64,000 nt of DNA from Pseudomonas fluorescens (GTDB taxonomy: Bacteria; Pseudomonadota; Gammaproteobacteria; Pseudomonadales; Pseudomonadaceae): NCBI RefSeq assembly GCF_004683905.1, contig NZ_CP038438.1, forward strand, positions 186,001 to 250,000. The letters are read 5' to 3'. Shown in pieces: positions 1 to 8,911 of this stretch. How positions within the stretch are numbered: position 1 is the first letter of the stretch; the number at the start of each line of letters is the position of its first letter. The notes under the pieces are model-generated. The model was not told the DNA's origin. It did no database searches and saw nothing but the letters and a program-made list of their open reading frames with translations. Position numbers and translations under genes: made by a program.

Positions 1-3000
1 ATCATCGCTCACGGCAACGCCGGTGACCTGTGGCTCGGCAACAGCTATCTGTCGGCGGACAACGTCGCGCAACGCAGTGCGGTGCTGGCGGAAATCGGCA
101 AGGACATGAACGTCGGCGGCGACATTCTCATTTACGGCTGCTACACCGCCGAAGGTGACCGCGGCCTGAGTTTCGTCGACTCGCTGGCACAATTGACCGG
201 CCGCGATGTGGCCGCCTCGAACAACCGCACCGGGGTGGGCGGCGACTGGGATCTGGAAATCGCCACGGGCAGGATCGAGAGCGCCAACGTGCTGTCGACC
301 CTGTCGATGAGCGAGTACCAGTGGGGCCTCGCCACCTGGACTGCCACCAACAATGCGAACACCGGGGTCGGCTCGCTGCGCGCAGCGCTGGCGTCGGCGC
401 AGAACGGCGACATCGTGACCTTCAGCAGCGGCATGACGGTGCAGCTCACCTCGGAATTGCTGATCAACAAGAACATCACCGTTGATGGCGACCTGAACAA
501 CGACGGGGTGGCGGACGTCACCCTCGATGGCCAGTACCGGACGCGGGTGGTGGAAATCACCTCCAGCAGCACGGTGACACTCGATGGTCTGGTCATTACT
601 CGCGGATTGGTCTCGGGCAATGGCGGAAATGGCGGCTATGGCGCAACCGGGGCCATGGGCGGGGGGATTTTCAACGCCGGCGTCCTGACCTTGAACAACG
701 TTTCGGTCACCGGTAACGCGGCGGCCGGTGGTGGCGGTGGTGGGGGGGTCACGGGAGCCAACTACGGCGGCGGCGGTGGCGGTGGCGGCGGCCTCGGTGG
801 TCAGGGCGGCGGCCATGGCGGTACGGCCGGGCCGGGCACCGGGACGTTGGGCGGCCAGGCCGGCAGTGGTGGCGTCGGTGGCTACGGCGGTGGCTACGAC
901 GCCACGCACATGGGCGGCCGCGGCGGCTCCACCGTCGGCGGTGCCGGCGGCGTGGGCGTGTCCTATTACAGCAACGGCGGCAATGGCGGCACCGCGAACA
1001 ACGGCACCATTTCGATTGGCGGCGGCGGTGGCGGCTCCGGCTGGGACAAGGTGGGCGGCGTCGGCGGCAATGCGGCCGGCGGCATTTACAACGCCTCCAC
1101 CGGCACCCTGAAAATTGTCGGCACCTCGGTCATCAGCAACAACCTCGGTGCGGGCGGCGGTGGCGGCGGTGGTAGCGGCCAGGGCAGCAACAACCTGAAC
1201 GGCGGCGACGGCGGACGGGGTGTCGGTGCGATCTGGAACCAGGGCGGCACGGTACTGATCACCGCCGCCAACTTCAGCGCCATCAGCGGCAACGCGGCCG
1301 GCAGCGGCGCCGGCGGCGCAGAACTGGGCGGCGGCGTGACGGGCTCTGTACCGTTGGCCTTCGCGGCGATCTACAACAATGGCGGCACACTCAATACCGC
1401 TTATGTGGAACCACCCACCGCAACCATCGTGATGTCGGACACGGCGTTGAAAATCGGCGAAACCTCGCTGGTGACCATCACCTTCAGCCGCGCGGTCACC
1501 GGTTTCACCAACGCCGACCTGACCATTGCCAACGGTACGCTGACAGCGGTCAGCAGCAGCGACGGTGGCCTGACCTGGACCGCGACCTTCACTCCGACCA
1601 ACAACATCACCGACGCCACCAACCTGATCACCCTCGATAACACCGGGGTCAATGCGATCAGCGACGGCGTGGCGGGCGTCGGCACGACCAGTTCCGTCAA
1701 CTATGCGATCGACACCGTGCGGCCGACCGTGACCATCGTGATGGCCGACACGGCGTTGAAGATCGGCGACACGTCGCTGGTGACCTTTACCTTCAGCGAA
1801 GCGGTCACCGGTTTCACCAACGCCGACCTGACCATCGCGAATGGCACACTGTCAGCAGTCAGCAGCAGTGACGGTGGAATCACCTGGACCGGAACGTTCA
1901 CCCCGACCGCCAGCATCACCGATACCACCAACCTGATCACTCTGGACAACACTGGTATCGCCGACCTCGCCGGCAACGCCGGCAGCGGCACGACTGATTC
2001 GGCCAACTACGTGATCGATACCGTGCGGCCAACCGCGACCATTGTCGTGGCCGACAGCAATCTGGCAGCGGGTGAAACCTCGCTGGTGACCATCACCTTC
2101 AGCGAAGCGGTCAGCGGCTTCACCACCGCCGACCTGACGGTGGCCAACGGCACCCTGAGCGGTCTGAGCAGCAGCGACGGCGGCATCACCTGGACCGCCA
2201 CGCTCACCCCGACCACCAACATCACCGACACCACCAACCTGGTCACCCTGGACAACACCGGGGTCGTCGATCTGGCCGGCAATGCCGGCAGCGGCACCAC
2301 CAATTCCAACAACTACGCCATCGACACTGCGCGGCCGACCGCGACCATCGTGGTGGCCGACAACAACCTGCGGATCGGCGAAACCTCGCTGGTGACCATC
2401 ACCTTCAGCGAAGCCGTGACCGGCTTCACCAATGCCGACCTGACCATTGCCAACGGCACGTTGTCGGCGCTCAGCAGCAGCGATGGCGGCATCACCTGGA
2501 CGGCGACCTTCACGCCGACTGCCAGCATCACTGATGCGACCAATCTGATCACGCTGAACAATACCGGCATCGCTGACCTGAACGGCAACGCCGGCAGCGG
2601 CACCACCGACTCCAACAATTACGCCATCGACACCGTGCGCCCGACCGCGACCATCGTGGTGGCTGACAACGCTCTGAAAATCGGCGAAACCTCGCTGGTG
2701 ACCATTACTTTCAGCGAAGCGGTGTCCGGTTTCACCAACGCCGACCTGACCATTGCCAACGGCACGCTGAGCGCAGTCAGCAGCAGCGACGGCGGCATCA
2801 CCTGGACCGCGACGTTCACTCCGAGCGCCAGCGTCACCGATACCACCAACCTGATTACCCTGGACAACACCGGCATTGCCGACCTGGCGGGCAACGCCGG
2901 TAGCGGCACCACCGACTCCAACAACTACGCCATTGACACCCAGCGCCCGACCGCAACCATCGTGGTCGCCGACAGCAACCTTACGGCCGGCGAAACCTCG

Positions 3001-5976
3001 TTGGTGACCATCACGTTCAGCGAAGCGGTGAGCGGTTTCACCAACGCCGACCTGACCATCGCCAATGGCACGTTGACGGCGGTGAGTAGCAGCGATGGCG
3101 GCATCACCTGGACGGCAACATTCACGCCGAACGTGGGCATCAACGACGCAAGCAACCTGATCACGCTGGCCAATACCGGTATCGCCGACCTGGCGGGCAA
3201 CGCCGGCAGCGGCACGACCAACTCCAACAACTACACCATCGACACCGTGGTGCCGACCGCGACCATCATCGTGGCGGACTCCAGTCTGAAGATCGGCGAG
3301 TCCTCACTGGTGACCATCACCTTCAGCGAAGCGGTGACCGGTTTCAGCAATGCCGACCTGACGATAGCCAACGGCACATTGTCGGCAGTCAGCAGCAGCG
3401 ACGGTGGCATCACCTGGACAGCGACCTTCACGCCGACCAGCAACATCACCGACGCCACCAACCTGATCACCCTGGACAACGCCGGCGTACAGAACCTGTC
3501 GGGCAATGCCGGCAGCGGCACCACCGATTCCAACAATTACTCGATCGACACTCAGCGCCCGACCGCCACCATCGTGGTGGCTGACACCGCGCTCGGCGTC
3601 GGCCAGAGCAGTCTGGTGACCATCACCTTCAGCGAAGCGGTGACCGGTTTCACCAACGCCGACCTGACCATCGCCAACGGCACGCTGAGTGCGGTGAGCA
3701 GCAGCGACGGCGGCCTCACCTGGACGGCGACGTTCACGCCGGCGGCGGGGATCACCGACACCACCAACCTGATCACCCTGGACAACACCGGCATCGCCGA
3801 TCTGGCGGGCAACGTCGGCAGCGGTACCACCGATTCCAACAACTATGCGGTCGACAGTCAGCGTCCGACGGCGACCATTGTCATGACCGACAGCGATCTG
3901 CGTCCCGGTGAAACCGCGCAGGTGACCATCACCTTCAGTGAGGCCGTGACCGGATTCGACAACTCCGATCTGAGCGTCGCCAACGGCACCCTGAGCAATG
4001 TTTCGTCTAGCGACGGCGGCATTACCTGGACGGCCACGTTCACGCCGAACATCGGTATCACCGACCTCACCAACCTGATTGTCCTGAACAACACCGGCAT
4101 CACCGACCTGGCCGGAAACACCGGCACCGGCACCACCAGTTCGGCCAACTATCAGATCCAGACTCAGGTGCCGACCGCCACCATCGTGGTTGCCGACACG
4201 TCGCTCAGGGCCGGGGAAACCTCGCTGGTGACCATCACCTTCAGCGAAGCGGTCAGCGGTTTTGACAACAGCGACCTGACCATCGCCAACGGCACGTTGA
4301 GCAATGTCAGCAGCAGCGACGGCGGTATCACCTGGACGGCCGCCTTCACGCCGACAGCCAATGTCACCGACGCCACCAACCTGATCACCCTGAACAATGC
4401 CGGGGTGGCCAACCTGTCGGGCAACAGCGGCATCGGTACCACCGATTCCAACAACTTCGCCATCGACACCGCGCTGCCGACCGCTACCATCGTGGTTGCC
4501 GACAACCGTCTGGGCATCGGTGAAACCACCACAGTGACCATCACCTTCAGCGAGGCGGTGAGCGGGTTTGACCTGTCGGACATCAGCGTTGCCAACGGTG
4601 CGCTGTCGAACCTGACCAGCAGCGACGGTGGCGTGACCTGGACGGCGACTTTCACCCCGACAGCCGGCGTCAATGACGCGACCAACCTGATTCTGATCGA
4701 CACCGCCGGTGTTCAGGATCTGGCCGGCAATGCTGGGGCGAGTATCGCCATCTCCAACAACTACATCCTCGATGCAACCCGGCCGACGGTGGACATCGTG
4801 GTCGCCAATCCGCATCTGGGCATCGGCCAGACCACCACGGTGACCTTCACCTTCAGCGAGGCGGTGAGCAATTTCGACCTGTCCGACCTGAGCGTGACCA
4901 ACGGCGACCTGAGCAATCTGACCAGCAGCGATGGCGGCAAGACCTGGACCGCGACGTTCACCCCGACCGCGAATGTCACCGACCCGAGCAATTTCATTGC
5001 GCTGGACACCAGCAACGTCAGCGACCTGGCGGGCAACGCCGGCAGCACGGTGGCGGTGTCGAACAACTACGCCCTCGACAGCGAACGGCCGACCGCCACG
5101 GTGGTGGTTGCCAATCCGAATCTGGGTGTGGGCCAGACCTCGCAGGTGACCATCAGCTTCAATGAGGCGGTGACCGGGTTTGATCTCAGTGACATCAATG
5201 TCGGCAACGGCACCCTGTCGAACCTGAGCAGCAACGACGGCGGCAAGACCTGGACCGCGACGCTGACCCCGGGCGCCAACATCAACAGCGCCAGTAATGC
5301 GATCAGCGTCAACAGCGCCGGGGTCAGTGACCTGTCCGGCAACAGCGGCAGCGGTGTCAGCAGCTCCAATAACTACGCGATCAATACCGTGCCGCCGGTT
5401 ATTCCGCCAACGGTGCCGACTACGCCGACCAATGGGGTGATTCCCGATCCGCTGTCCCGCAGCAGCGATCCGGTCGCACCGCCGCCGGCCCCGGACGTGC
5501 CGTTGCAACCGTTCGTATTTACGCCACCGACCGGCAATCTCGGCTCGCCGCTGACCTTCCCGCCGCTGTTCGAGCAGCGTGTACTGGGCGACGGCATCCG
5601 GCCGCTGGGGGACATTTTCATCAATCACGGTGCTCTGAGCCCGAGCTTCATCGCCCAGGTATTCAGCAGCAGCGACGGAAGCGGTGACGGCAGCGGGCAC
5701 GGCTTCCTCGGTTTCGGTGGCGGTGATGGCGGAGTCTTCGCCAGCAGTACGCTGTCGAGCCTGTTCCACCAGAACGACGGCGCCGAGCGGGAGGCGCTGA
5801 ACGCCTTCGACAGTCACTCGCTCAAGGCCGGTGACATTTCCCAAGGGCTGCGCGGGGTATTTGGCGCGCCGACCCTCGGGCAGCAATTGCAACAACTCAA
5901 GGACAGCGATCAGCACCGGGTCGACGACCTGGCAGCGGCATTGCGCCAGGTCGGCATCAGCGAAATGCAGGCCTGA
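1..5976 (+). CDS. Giant DUF4347 / Ig-like repeat surface adhesin (5' end outside window)
   Basis: The reading frame is open from base 1, so the gene starts upstream; 1991 residues are visible. Visible residues 1-110 look like the C-terminal half of a DUF4347 domain (HGNAGDLWLGN, then DILIYGCYTAEG and GVGGDWDLE). Next come a GSLRAALASA beta-helix-type segment and a very Gly-rich stretch (bases 610-1340). Thirteen Ig-like (Big_12-type) repeats of about 102 residues follow (1414-5391). The C-terminus is a Pro-rich linker and a Ser/Gly-rich tail. I see no canonical RTX nonapeptide repeats and no LPxTG motif. The family is typically exported by type I secretion and acts in adhesion or biofilm formation; the TolC gene 46 bp downstream fits this. 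The ABC and HlyD components are not in the window and may lie upstream. Confidence 0.88.
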   Translation: MIAHGNAGDLWLGNSYLSADNVAQRSAVLAEIGKDMNVGGDILIYGCYTAEGDRGLSFVDSLAQLTGRDVAASNNRTGVGGDWDLEIATGRIESANVLSTLSMSEYQWGLATWTATNNANTGVGSLRAALASAQNGDIVTFSSGMTVQLTSELLINKNITVDGDLNNDGVADVTLDGQYRTRVVEITSSSTVTLDGLVITRGLVSGNGGNGGYGATGAMGGGIFNAGVLTLNNVSVTGNAAAGGGGGGGVTGANYGGGGGGGGGLGGQGGGHGGTAGPGTGTLGGQAGSGGVGGYGGGYDATHMGGRGGSTVGGAGGVGVSYYSNGGNGGTANNGTISIGGGGGGSGWDKVGGVGGNAAGGIYNASTGTLKIVGTSVISNNLGAGGGGGGGSGQGSNNLNGGDGGRGVGAIWNQGGTVLITAANFSAISGNAAGSGAGGAELGGGVTGSVPLAFAAIYNNGGTLNTAYVEPPTATIVMSDTALKIGETSLVTITFSRAVTGFTNADLTIANGTLTAVSSSDGGLTWTATFTPTNNITDATNLITLDNTGVNAISDGVAGVGTTSSVNYAIDTVRPTVTIVMADTALKIGDTSLVTFTFSEAVTGFTNADLTIANGTLSAVSSSDGGITWTGTFTPTASITDTTNLITLDNTGIADLAGNAGSGTTDSANYVIDTVRPTATIVVADSNLAAGETSLVTITFSEAVSGFTTADLTVANGTLSGLSSSDGGITWTATLTPTTNITDTTNLVTLDNTGVVDLAGNAGSGTTNSNNYAIDTARPTATIVVADNNLRIGETSLVTITFSEAVTGFTNADLTIANGTLSALSSSDGGITWTATFTPTASITDATNLITLNNTGIADLNGNAGSGTTDSNNYAIDTVRPTATIVVADNALKIGETSLVTITFSEAVSGFTNADLTIANGTLSAVSSSDGGITWTATFTPSASVTDTTNLITLDNTGIADLAGNAGSGTTDSNNYAIDTQRPTATIVVADSNLTAGETSLVTITFSEAVSGFTNADLTIANGTLTAVSSSDGGITWTATFTPNVGINDASNLITLANTGIADLAGNAGSGTTNSNNYTIDTVVPTATIIVADSSLKIGESSLVTITFSEAVTGFSNADLTIANGTLSAVSSSDGGITWTATFTPTSNITDATNLITLDNAGVQNLSGNAGSGTTDSNNYSIDTQRPTATIVVADTALGVGQSSLVTITFSEAVTGFTNADLTIANGTLSAVSSSDGGLTWTATFTPAAGITDTTNLITLDNTGIADLAGNVGSGTTDSNNYAVDSQRPTATIVMTDSDLRPGETAQVTITFSEAVTGFDNSDLSVANGTLSNVSSSDGGITWTATFTPNIGITDLTNLIVLNNTGITDLAGNTGTGTTSSANYQIQTQVPTATIVVADTSLRAGETSLVTITFSEAVSGFDNSDLTIANGTLSNVSSSDGGITWTAAFTPTANVTDATNLITLNNAGVANLSGNSGIGTTDSNNFAIDTALPTATIVVADNRLGIGETTTVTITFSEAVSGFDLSDISVANGALSNLTSSDGGVTWTATFTPTAGVNDATNLILIDTAGVQDLAGNAGASIAISNNYILDATRPTVDIVVANPHLGIGQTTTVTFTFSEAVSNFDLSDLSVTNGDLSNLTSSDGGKTWTATFTPTANVTDPSNFIALDTSNVSDLAGNAGSTVAVSNNYALDSERPTATVVVANPNLGVGQTSQVTISFNEAVTGFDLSDINVGNGTLSNLSSNDGGKTWTATLTPGANINSASNAISVNSAGVSDLSGNSGSGVSSSNNYAINTVPPVIPPTVPTTPTNGVIPDPLSRSSDPVAPPPAPDVPLQPFVFTPPTGNLGSPLTFPPLFEQRVLGDGIRPLGDIFINHGALSPSFIAQVFSSSDGSGDGSGHGFLGFGGGDGGVFASSTLSSLFHQNDGAEREALNAFDSHSLKAGDISQGLRGVFGAPTLGQQLQQLKDSDQHRVDDLAAALRQVGISEMQA
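1414..5391 (+). repeat. 13 tandem 306-bp repeats encoding Ig-like domains
   Basis: Units begin at the PTATIV motif at 1414, 1723, 2029, 2335, 2641, 2947, 3253, 3559, 3865, 4171, 4477, 4783 and 5089. The first unit is 309 bp, the following ones 306 bp and the last slightly shorter. Each unit carries the block order TATIVVAD, TSLVTITFSEAV, FTNADLTIANGTLS, SSSDGGITWTATFTP, TNLITLDNTG and NNYAID. Central units are most alike and the last three (FDLSD in place of FTNAD) diverge, the pattern expected of an array growing or shrinking by recombination in its middle. Confidence 0.95.
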
Positions 5977-6022
5977 ACACACAACTACTCAACACGGTGC
6001 GGCACCTAGGGGCGATCCAGGG

Positions 6023-7540
6023 ATGAAGAAAAGTCAGAAGTTGTTCGGCGCCAGCCTGCTGGCGCTGGCGATCAGCGGATGTGCAGTGACCAGTGAGCCG
6101 ATCGAACGCAGCGTCAGTGAGCAGCGGGCCAGAACCGACCTGCAGAGCATGTACAAGGATCAGGAGCCGCTGCGTGGCCCGCTGACCCTGCATCAGGCCA
6201 TGGCCCGCGCGGTGAAATACAACCTCGAAGGCCGTTTGAAGATCATGGAGGAAGCGCTGGCCAAGCGGCAGCTCGACCTCGCCAGTTTCGACATGCTGCC
6301 GCGCATGGCGCTGGACGCCGGTTACGTCGGGCGCAACAACGTCAACGCCTCCAGCAGCCAGAGCGTGCGCACCGGCACTCAGTCTCTGGAACCCTCGACC
6401 TCGCAGGACCGCGACCGCGATGTCGCCGACCTGACCATGGTCTGGAACGTCCTCGACTTCGGCGTCAGCTACATCAGCGCCAAGCAGCAGGGCGACCAGC
6501 GCCTGATCGTGCAGGAACGCCGGCGCAAGGTGATCAACACCATCGTTCAGGACGTGCGCTCAGCCTATTGGCGCGCGATGGCTGCCGAACGGTTGCTCAA
6601 GCAGATCGACAGCCTGATGGCCCGCGTCGACACCGCCCGGCGTGACAGCCAGAGCCTGAGCGATCAGCGCATCGGCGACCCGGTGCAGGCACTCGGTTAC
6701 CAGCGCTCGCTGATCGAAGCCACGCGGCAACTGGAAGAACAGCGCCGCGCCCTGTCGCTGGCGAAAACCGAATTGGCAACGCTGATCAACCTGCCGCTGG
6801 GCACCAACCTGACGCTGGCGACCGATGACGGTTATCAGATTCCCGAACTCAAGGTCGCCATGGCCAAACTCGAGCAGGAAGCCCTGACCAGCCGTCCGGA
6901 ACTGCGCGAGCAGGATTATCAGAGCCGCATCAGCGCCGCCGAAACCCGCAAGGCGATGTTGCGCCTGCTGCCGGGTCTGGAGTTTTCCGCCGGCGGGCAT
7001 TACGACAGCAACTCGTTCCTCGTCGAACAGGGTTGGGCCGACTACGGCGTGAAAGTCACCTGGAACCTGTTCAACGTGATTTCCGCTCCGGCGGCCATCG
7101 ACGTCGCCAAGGCGGGTGAGGAAGTCGCCACCGCCCGGCGTCAGGCGATGTCGATCGCGGTGCTGGCGCAGCTGTATGTGGCGAACGCCAACTATCAGGA
7201 GGCGCTGCGGCAGTTCAAGACCAATCAGCAACTGTCGGACATCGACGGGCAGATCGTTGGCCAATTGCGCAATCGGCATCAGGCCGCCGGTATCGGTGAA
7301 CTTGAACTGATTCAGGGCGAGCTGAACAACCTGCAAGCCGACCTGCGCCGTGACTTGTCGTATGCCGATCTGCGCAACGCCTATGGACAGATCTTCGCCA
7401 GCGCTGGTCTCGACCCGCTGCCGGATCAGGTGCAGTCCACCGAAGTGCAGTCGATCGCCACGGCGTTGGCCAACCGCGAGTCCGCGTGGGCGTCGGGGGA
7501 TATCTCGGTGCCTGTGGTGGCGCATGCCGCTGCCCGATAA
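6023..7540 (+). CDS. TolC-family outer-membrane efflux/secretion lipoprotein
   Basis: A 505-residue outer-membrane channel subunit. The N-terminus MKKSQKLFGASLLALAISGC is a lipoprotein signal with acylated Cys20. The body has the two alpha-helical OEP repeats of the TolC family (for example VQDVRSAYWRAMAAERLLKQ in the first half and VATARRQAMSIAVLAQLYVA in the second). The open frame extends upstream to 5831 but overlaps the adhesin out of frame, so I chose the ATG with the lipoprotein signal. It lies 46 bp after the adhesin stop and its 3' end overlaps the APS kinase gene by 17 bp. The likely role is the outer-membrane pore of a type I secretion system for the adhesin; export of a small molecule cannot be excluded. 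Confidence 0.87.
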   Translation: MKKSQKLFGASLLALAISGCAVTSEPIERSVSEQRARTDLQSMYKDQEPLRGPLTLHQAMARAVKYNLEGRLKIMEEALAKRQLDLASFDMLPRMALDAGYVGRNNVNASSSQSVRTGTQSLEPSTSQDRDRDVADLTMVWNVLDFGVSYISAKQQGDQRLIVQERRRKVINTIVQDVRSAYWRAMAAERLLKQIDSLMARVDTARRDSQSLSDQRIGDPVQALGYQRSLIEATRQLEEQRRALSLAKTELATLINLPLGTNLTLATDDGYQIPELKVAMAKLEQEALTSRPELREQDYQSRISAAETRKAMLRLLPGLEFSAGGHYDSNSFLVEQGWADYGVKVTWNLFNVISAPAAIDVAKAGEEVATARRQAMSIAVLAQLYVANANYQEALRQFKTNQQLSDIDGQIVGQLRNRHQAAGIGELELIQGELNNLQADLRRDLSYADLRNAYGQIFASAGLDPLPDQVQSTEVQSIATALANRESAWASGDISVPVVAHAAAR

Positions 7541-8129
7541 TCTGCTGGCGCCTGTCGCCAGCGTCAGCCGCTCGCAACGCGAAGCCCGCAACGGCCATCG
7601 CGGTGCGGCGATTTTGTTGACTGGCCTGCCGGCGGCGGGCAAATCGACGCTGGCTCAGGCGTTGCACGCCGAGCTATTCGCCCGTGGATTGCACAGCGTG
7701 GTGCTCGATGGCGACGGCTTGCGGGTCGGGCTCAACCGCGATCTGGGGTTCAGCGACGCCGATCGCCTGGAGAACATTCGCCGTGCCAGCGAGCTGGCAG
7801 CGCTGCTGGTGGAGAACGGGCAGATCGTGATTCTGGCGATGATCGCGCCGTTGCTGGAGCTGCGCGAAGTGTTCGCTCGGCGTTTGGCTGCGGACTATCG
7901 CGAGGTCTGGTGCAGCGCGTCGTTGGCGGTGTGCGAGCAGCGTGATCCGAAGGGGCATTACGCCCGCGCACGGCGTGGCGAAATGGCCGGTTTCACCGGG
8001 GTTTCGGCACCGTACGAGCCGCCCGCGCAGCCCTCGCTGGTGCTCGACACCGGCGTGCAGACTGTGGAGGCCTGTCTGGATCGGCTGCTGACCTGGCTTG
8101 GCGAATGCGCGGTGTTGCCCAAGGCATGA
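7524..8129 (+). CDS. Adenylylsulfate (APS) kinase, CysC family, divergent
   Basis: A 201-residue protein, the length of E. coli CysC. The family makes PAPS, the sulfate donor for sulfotransferases, from APS and ATP. Visible are the P-loop GLPAAGKS (residues 34-41), DGDGLRVGLNRDLGFSDADR (from residue 62), the DPKG motif and the family's lid segment RRGEMAGFTG with PYEPP. Two positions deviate: DGDN is DGDG here, and the serine of the ISP motif (Ser109 in E. coli) is Ala108 (IAP), with the following residues changed too. The ATG overlaps the TolC gene by 17 bp, and the stop overlaps the next ATG by 4 bp. It is a stand-alone kinase with no CysN fusion, beside a sulfotransferase, which suggests dedicated PAPS supply. 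Confidence 0.82.
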   Translation: MPLPDNLLAPVASVSRSQREARNGHRGAAILLTGLPAAGKSTLAQALHAELFARGLHSVVLDGDGLRVGLNRDLGFSDADRLENIRRASELAALLVENGQIVILAMIAPLLELREVFARRLAADYREVWCSASLAVCEQRDPKGHYARARRGEMAGFTGVSAPYEPPAQPSLVLDTGVQTVEACLDRLLTWLGECAVLPKA

Positions 8130-8911
8130 GCCGCCCGGCCTGTTCACGTCTGCCGGTGGCGGTGGACTTGCCGCTGCTGTTGCAGGCGCTGCAGGCGATT
8201 GCCGAAGATGCATGGCACGGCCACTTCAACACGGATTACTTCACGGGCGACTGGAGCGGTGTGGCACTGATTTCCGCCGCCGATGCGCTGACCGAGTTAT
8301 CGCCCGGGCGCGGCGAAACGCTGCAGCGCACGCCTTGGCTGTGCGATGAACGCTGGCGGTTGGGGCTGCGCGATCTGACGCTGGATATCGTCTGTGCGCG
8401 CTTGTTGCGACTGGGGCCGGGCGGGCGAATTCACGAGCATCGTGATTACGACCTGGAAGGGCCGGATACCGATCTGCGCCTGCATATTCCGTTGCTCAGC
8501 CCACCTGCAGTGGATTTCTGGCTCGATGGTCAACGGGTGCCGATGGCGGCGGGGGAGTGCTGGTTTCTCGATCTTGCTCGTGCGCATCGGGTTGATAATT
8601 TCGATACCTGCGCGCGGATTCATCTGGTGCTCGACTGCCGGCCCGGGGCCTGGCTCAAGCGGAAGATCGCCGAAGGTTTGCGCGACACTCCTGCAACGCA
8701 ACCGGCCGATTCGGCGTTACAGCAATTCCAGCGACTGGTTGCAGGTGACGCAGCGTTGGCGGCGACTCTGCAGCACATGGCGGAGCCTGAGTCGTTCATC
8801 GAGCGCACTCTGGAGCTGGCCGCCGAACACGGCTTGCCATTCTCCCGCGAAGAACTGCGCGCCGCGATGCGCAGCGGTCGTCGGCAATGGAACGAACAAT
8901 GGAGCGGCTGA
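8126..8911 (+). CDS. Aspartyl/asparaginyl beta-hydroxylase-fold dioxygenase
   Basis: A 261-residue protein with an Asp_Arg_Hydrox-type double-stranded beta-helix in its middle. Predicted iron ligands are in HEHRD (His103/His105, Asp107) and at His154 in AHRVDN, followed by Arg and the IHLVLDC strand. The spacing fits Fe(II)/2-oxoglutarate enzymes of the AspH/LpxO group, which hydroxylate Asp/Asn side chains of proteins or lipid acyl chains. The C-terminal 80 residues are helical and not recognised. The ATG overlaps the kinase stop (ATGA), so translation is coupled. The substrate is unknown; the neighbours suggest a secreted protein, or a hydroxyl group that is later sulfated. Family membership is fairly sure, the target is inference. 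Confidence 0.77.
   Translation: MSRPACSRLPVAVDLPLLLQALQAIAEDAWHGHFNTDYFTGDWSGVALISAADALTELSPGRGETLQRTPWLCDERWRLGLRDLTLDIVCARLLRLGPGGRIHEHRDYDLEGPDTDLRLHIPLLSPPAVDFWLDGQRVPMAAGECWFLDLARAHRVDNFDTCARIHLVLDCRPGAWLKRKIAEGLRDTPATQPADSALQQFQRLVAGDAALAATLQHMAEPESFIERTLELAAEHGLPFSREELRAAMRSGRRQWNEQWSG

Noticed and set aside
5392..5976. RTX calcium-binding repeats at the adhesin C-terminus
   Set aside because: The Gly/Asp-rich tail (GFGGGDGG-like) does not show the GGxGxDxxx nonapeptide periodicity.
3304..5982. 892-residue open frame on the minus strand opposite the adhesin
   Set aside because: It mirrors the repeats of the adhesin: codon bias and GC-rich repeats suppress stops on the opposite strand. 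No recognisable domain or ribosome-binding site; several shorter 101-codon antisense frames repeat with the same period.
5831..6022. Upstream extension of the TolC frame into the adhesin gene
   Set aside because: It would overlap the adhesin gene and remove the lipoprotein signal from the N-terminus.
7350..7523. N-terminal extension of the APS kinase frame
   Set aside because: It lies fully inside the TolC gene in another frame and has no ribosome-binding site; family length and motif spacing support the ATG at 7524.
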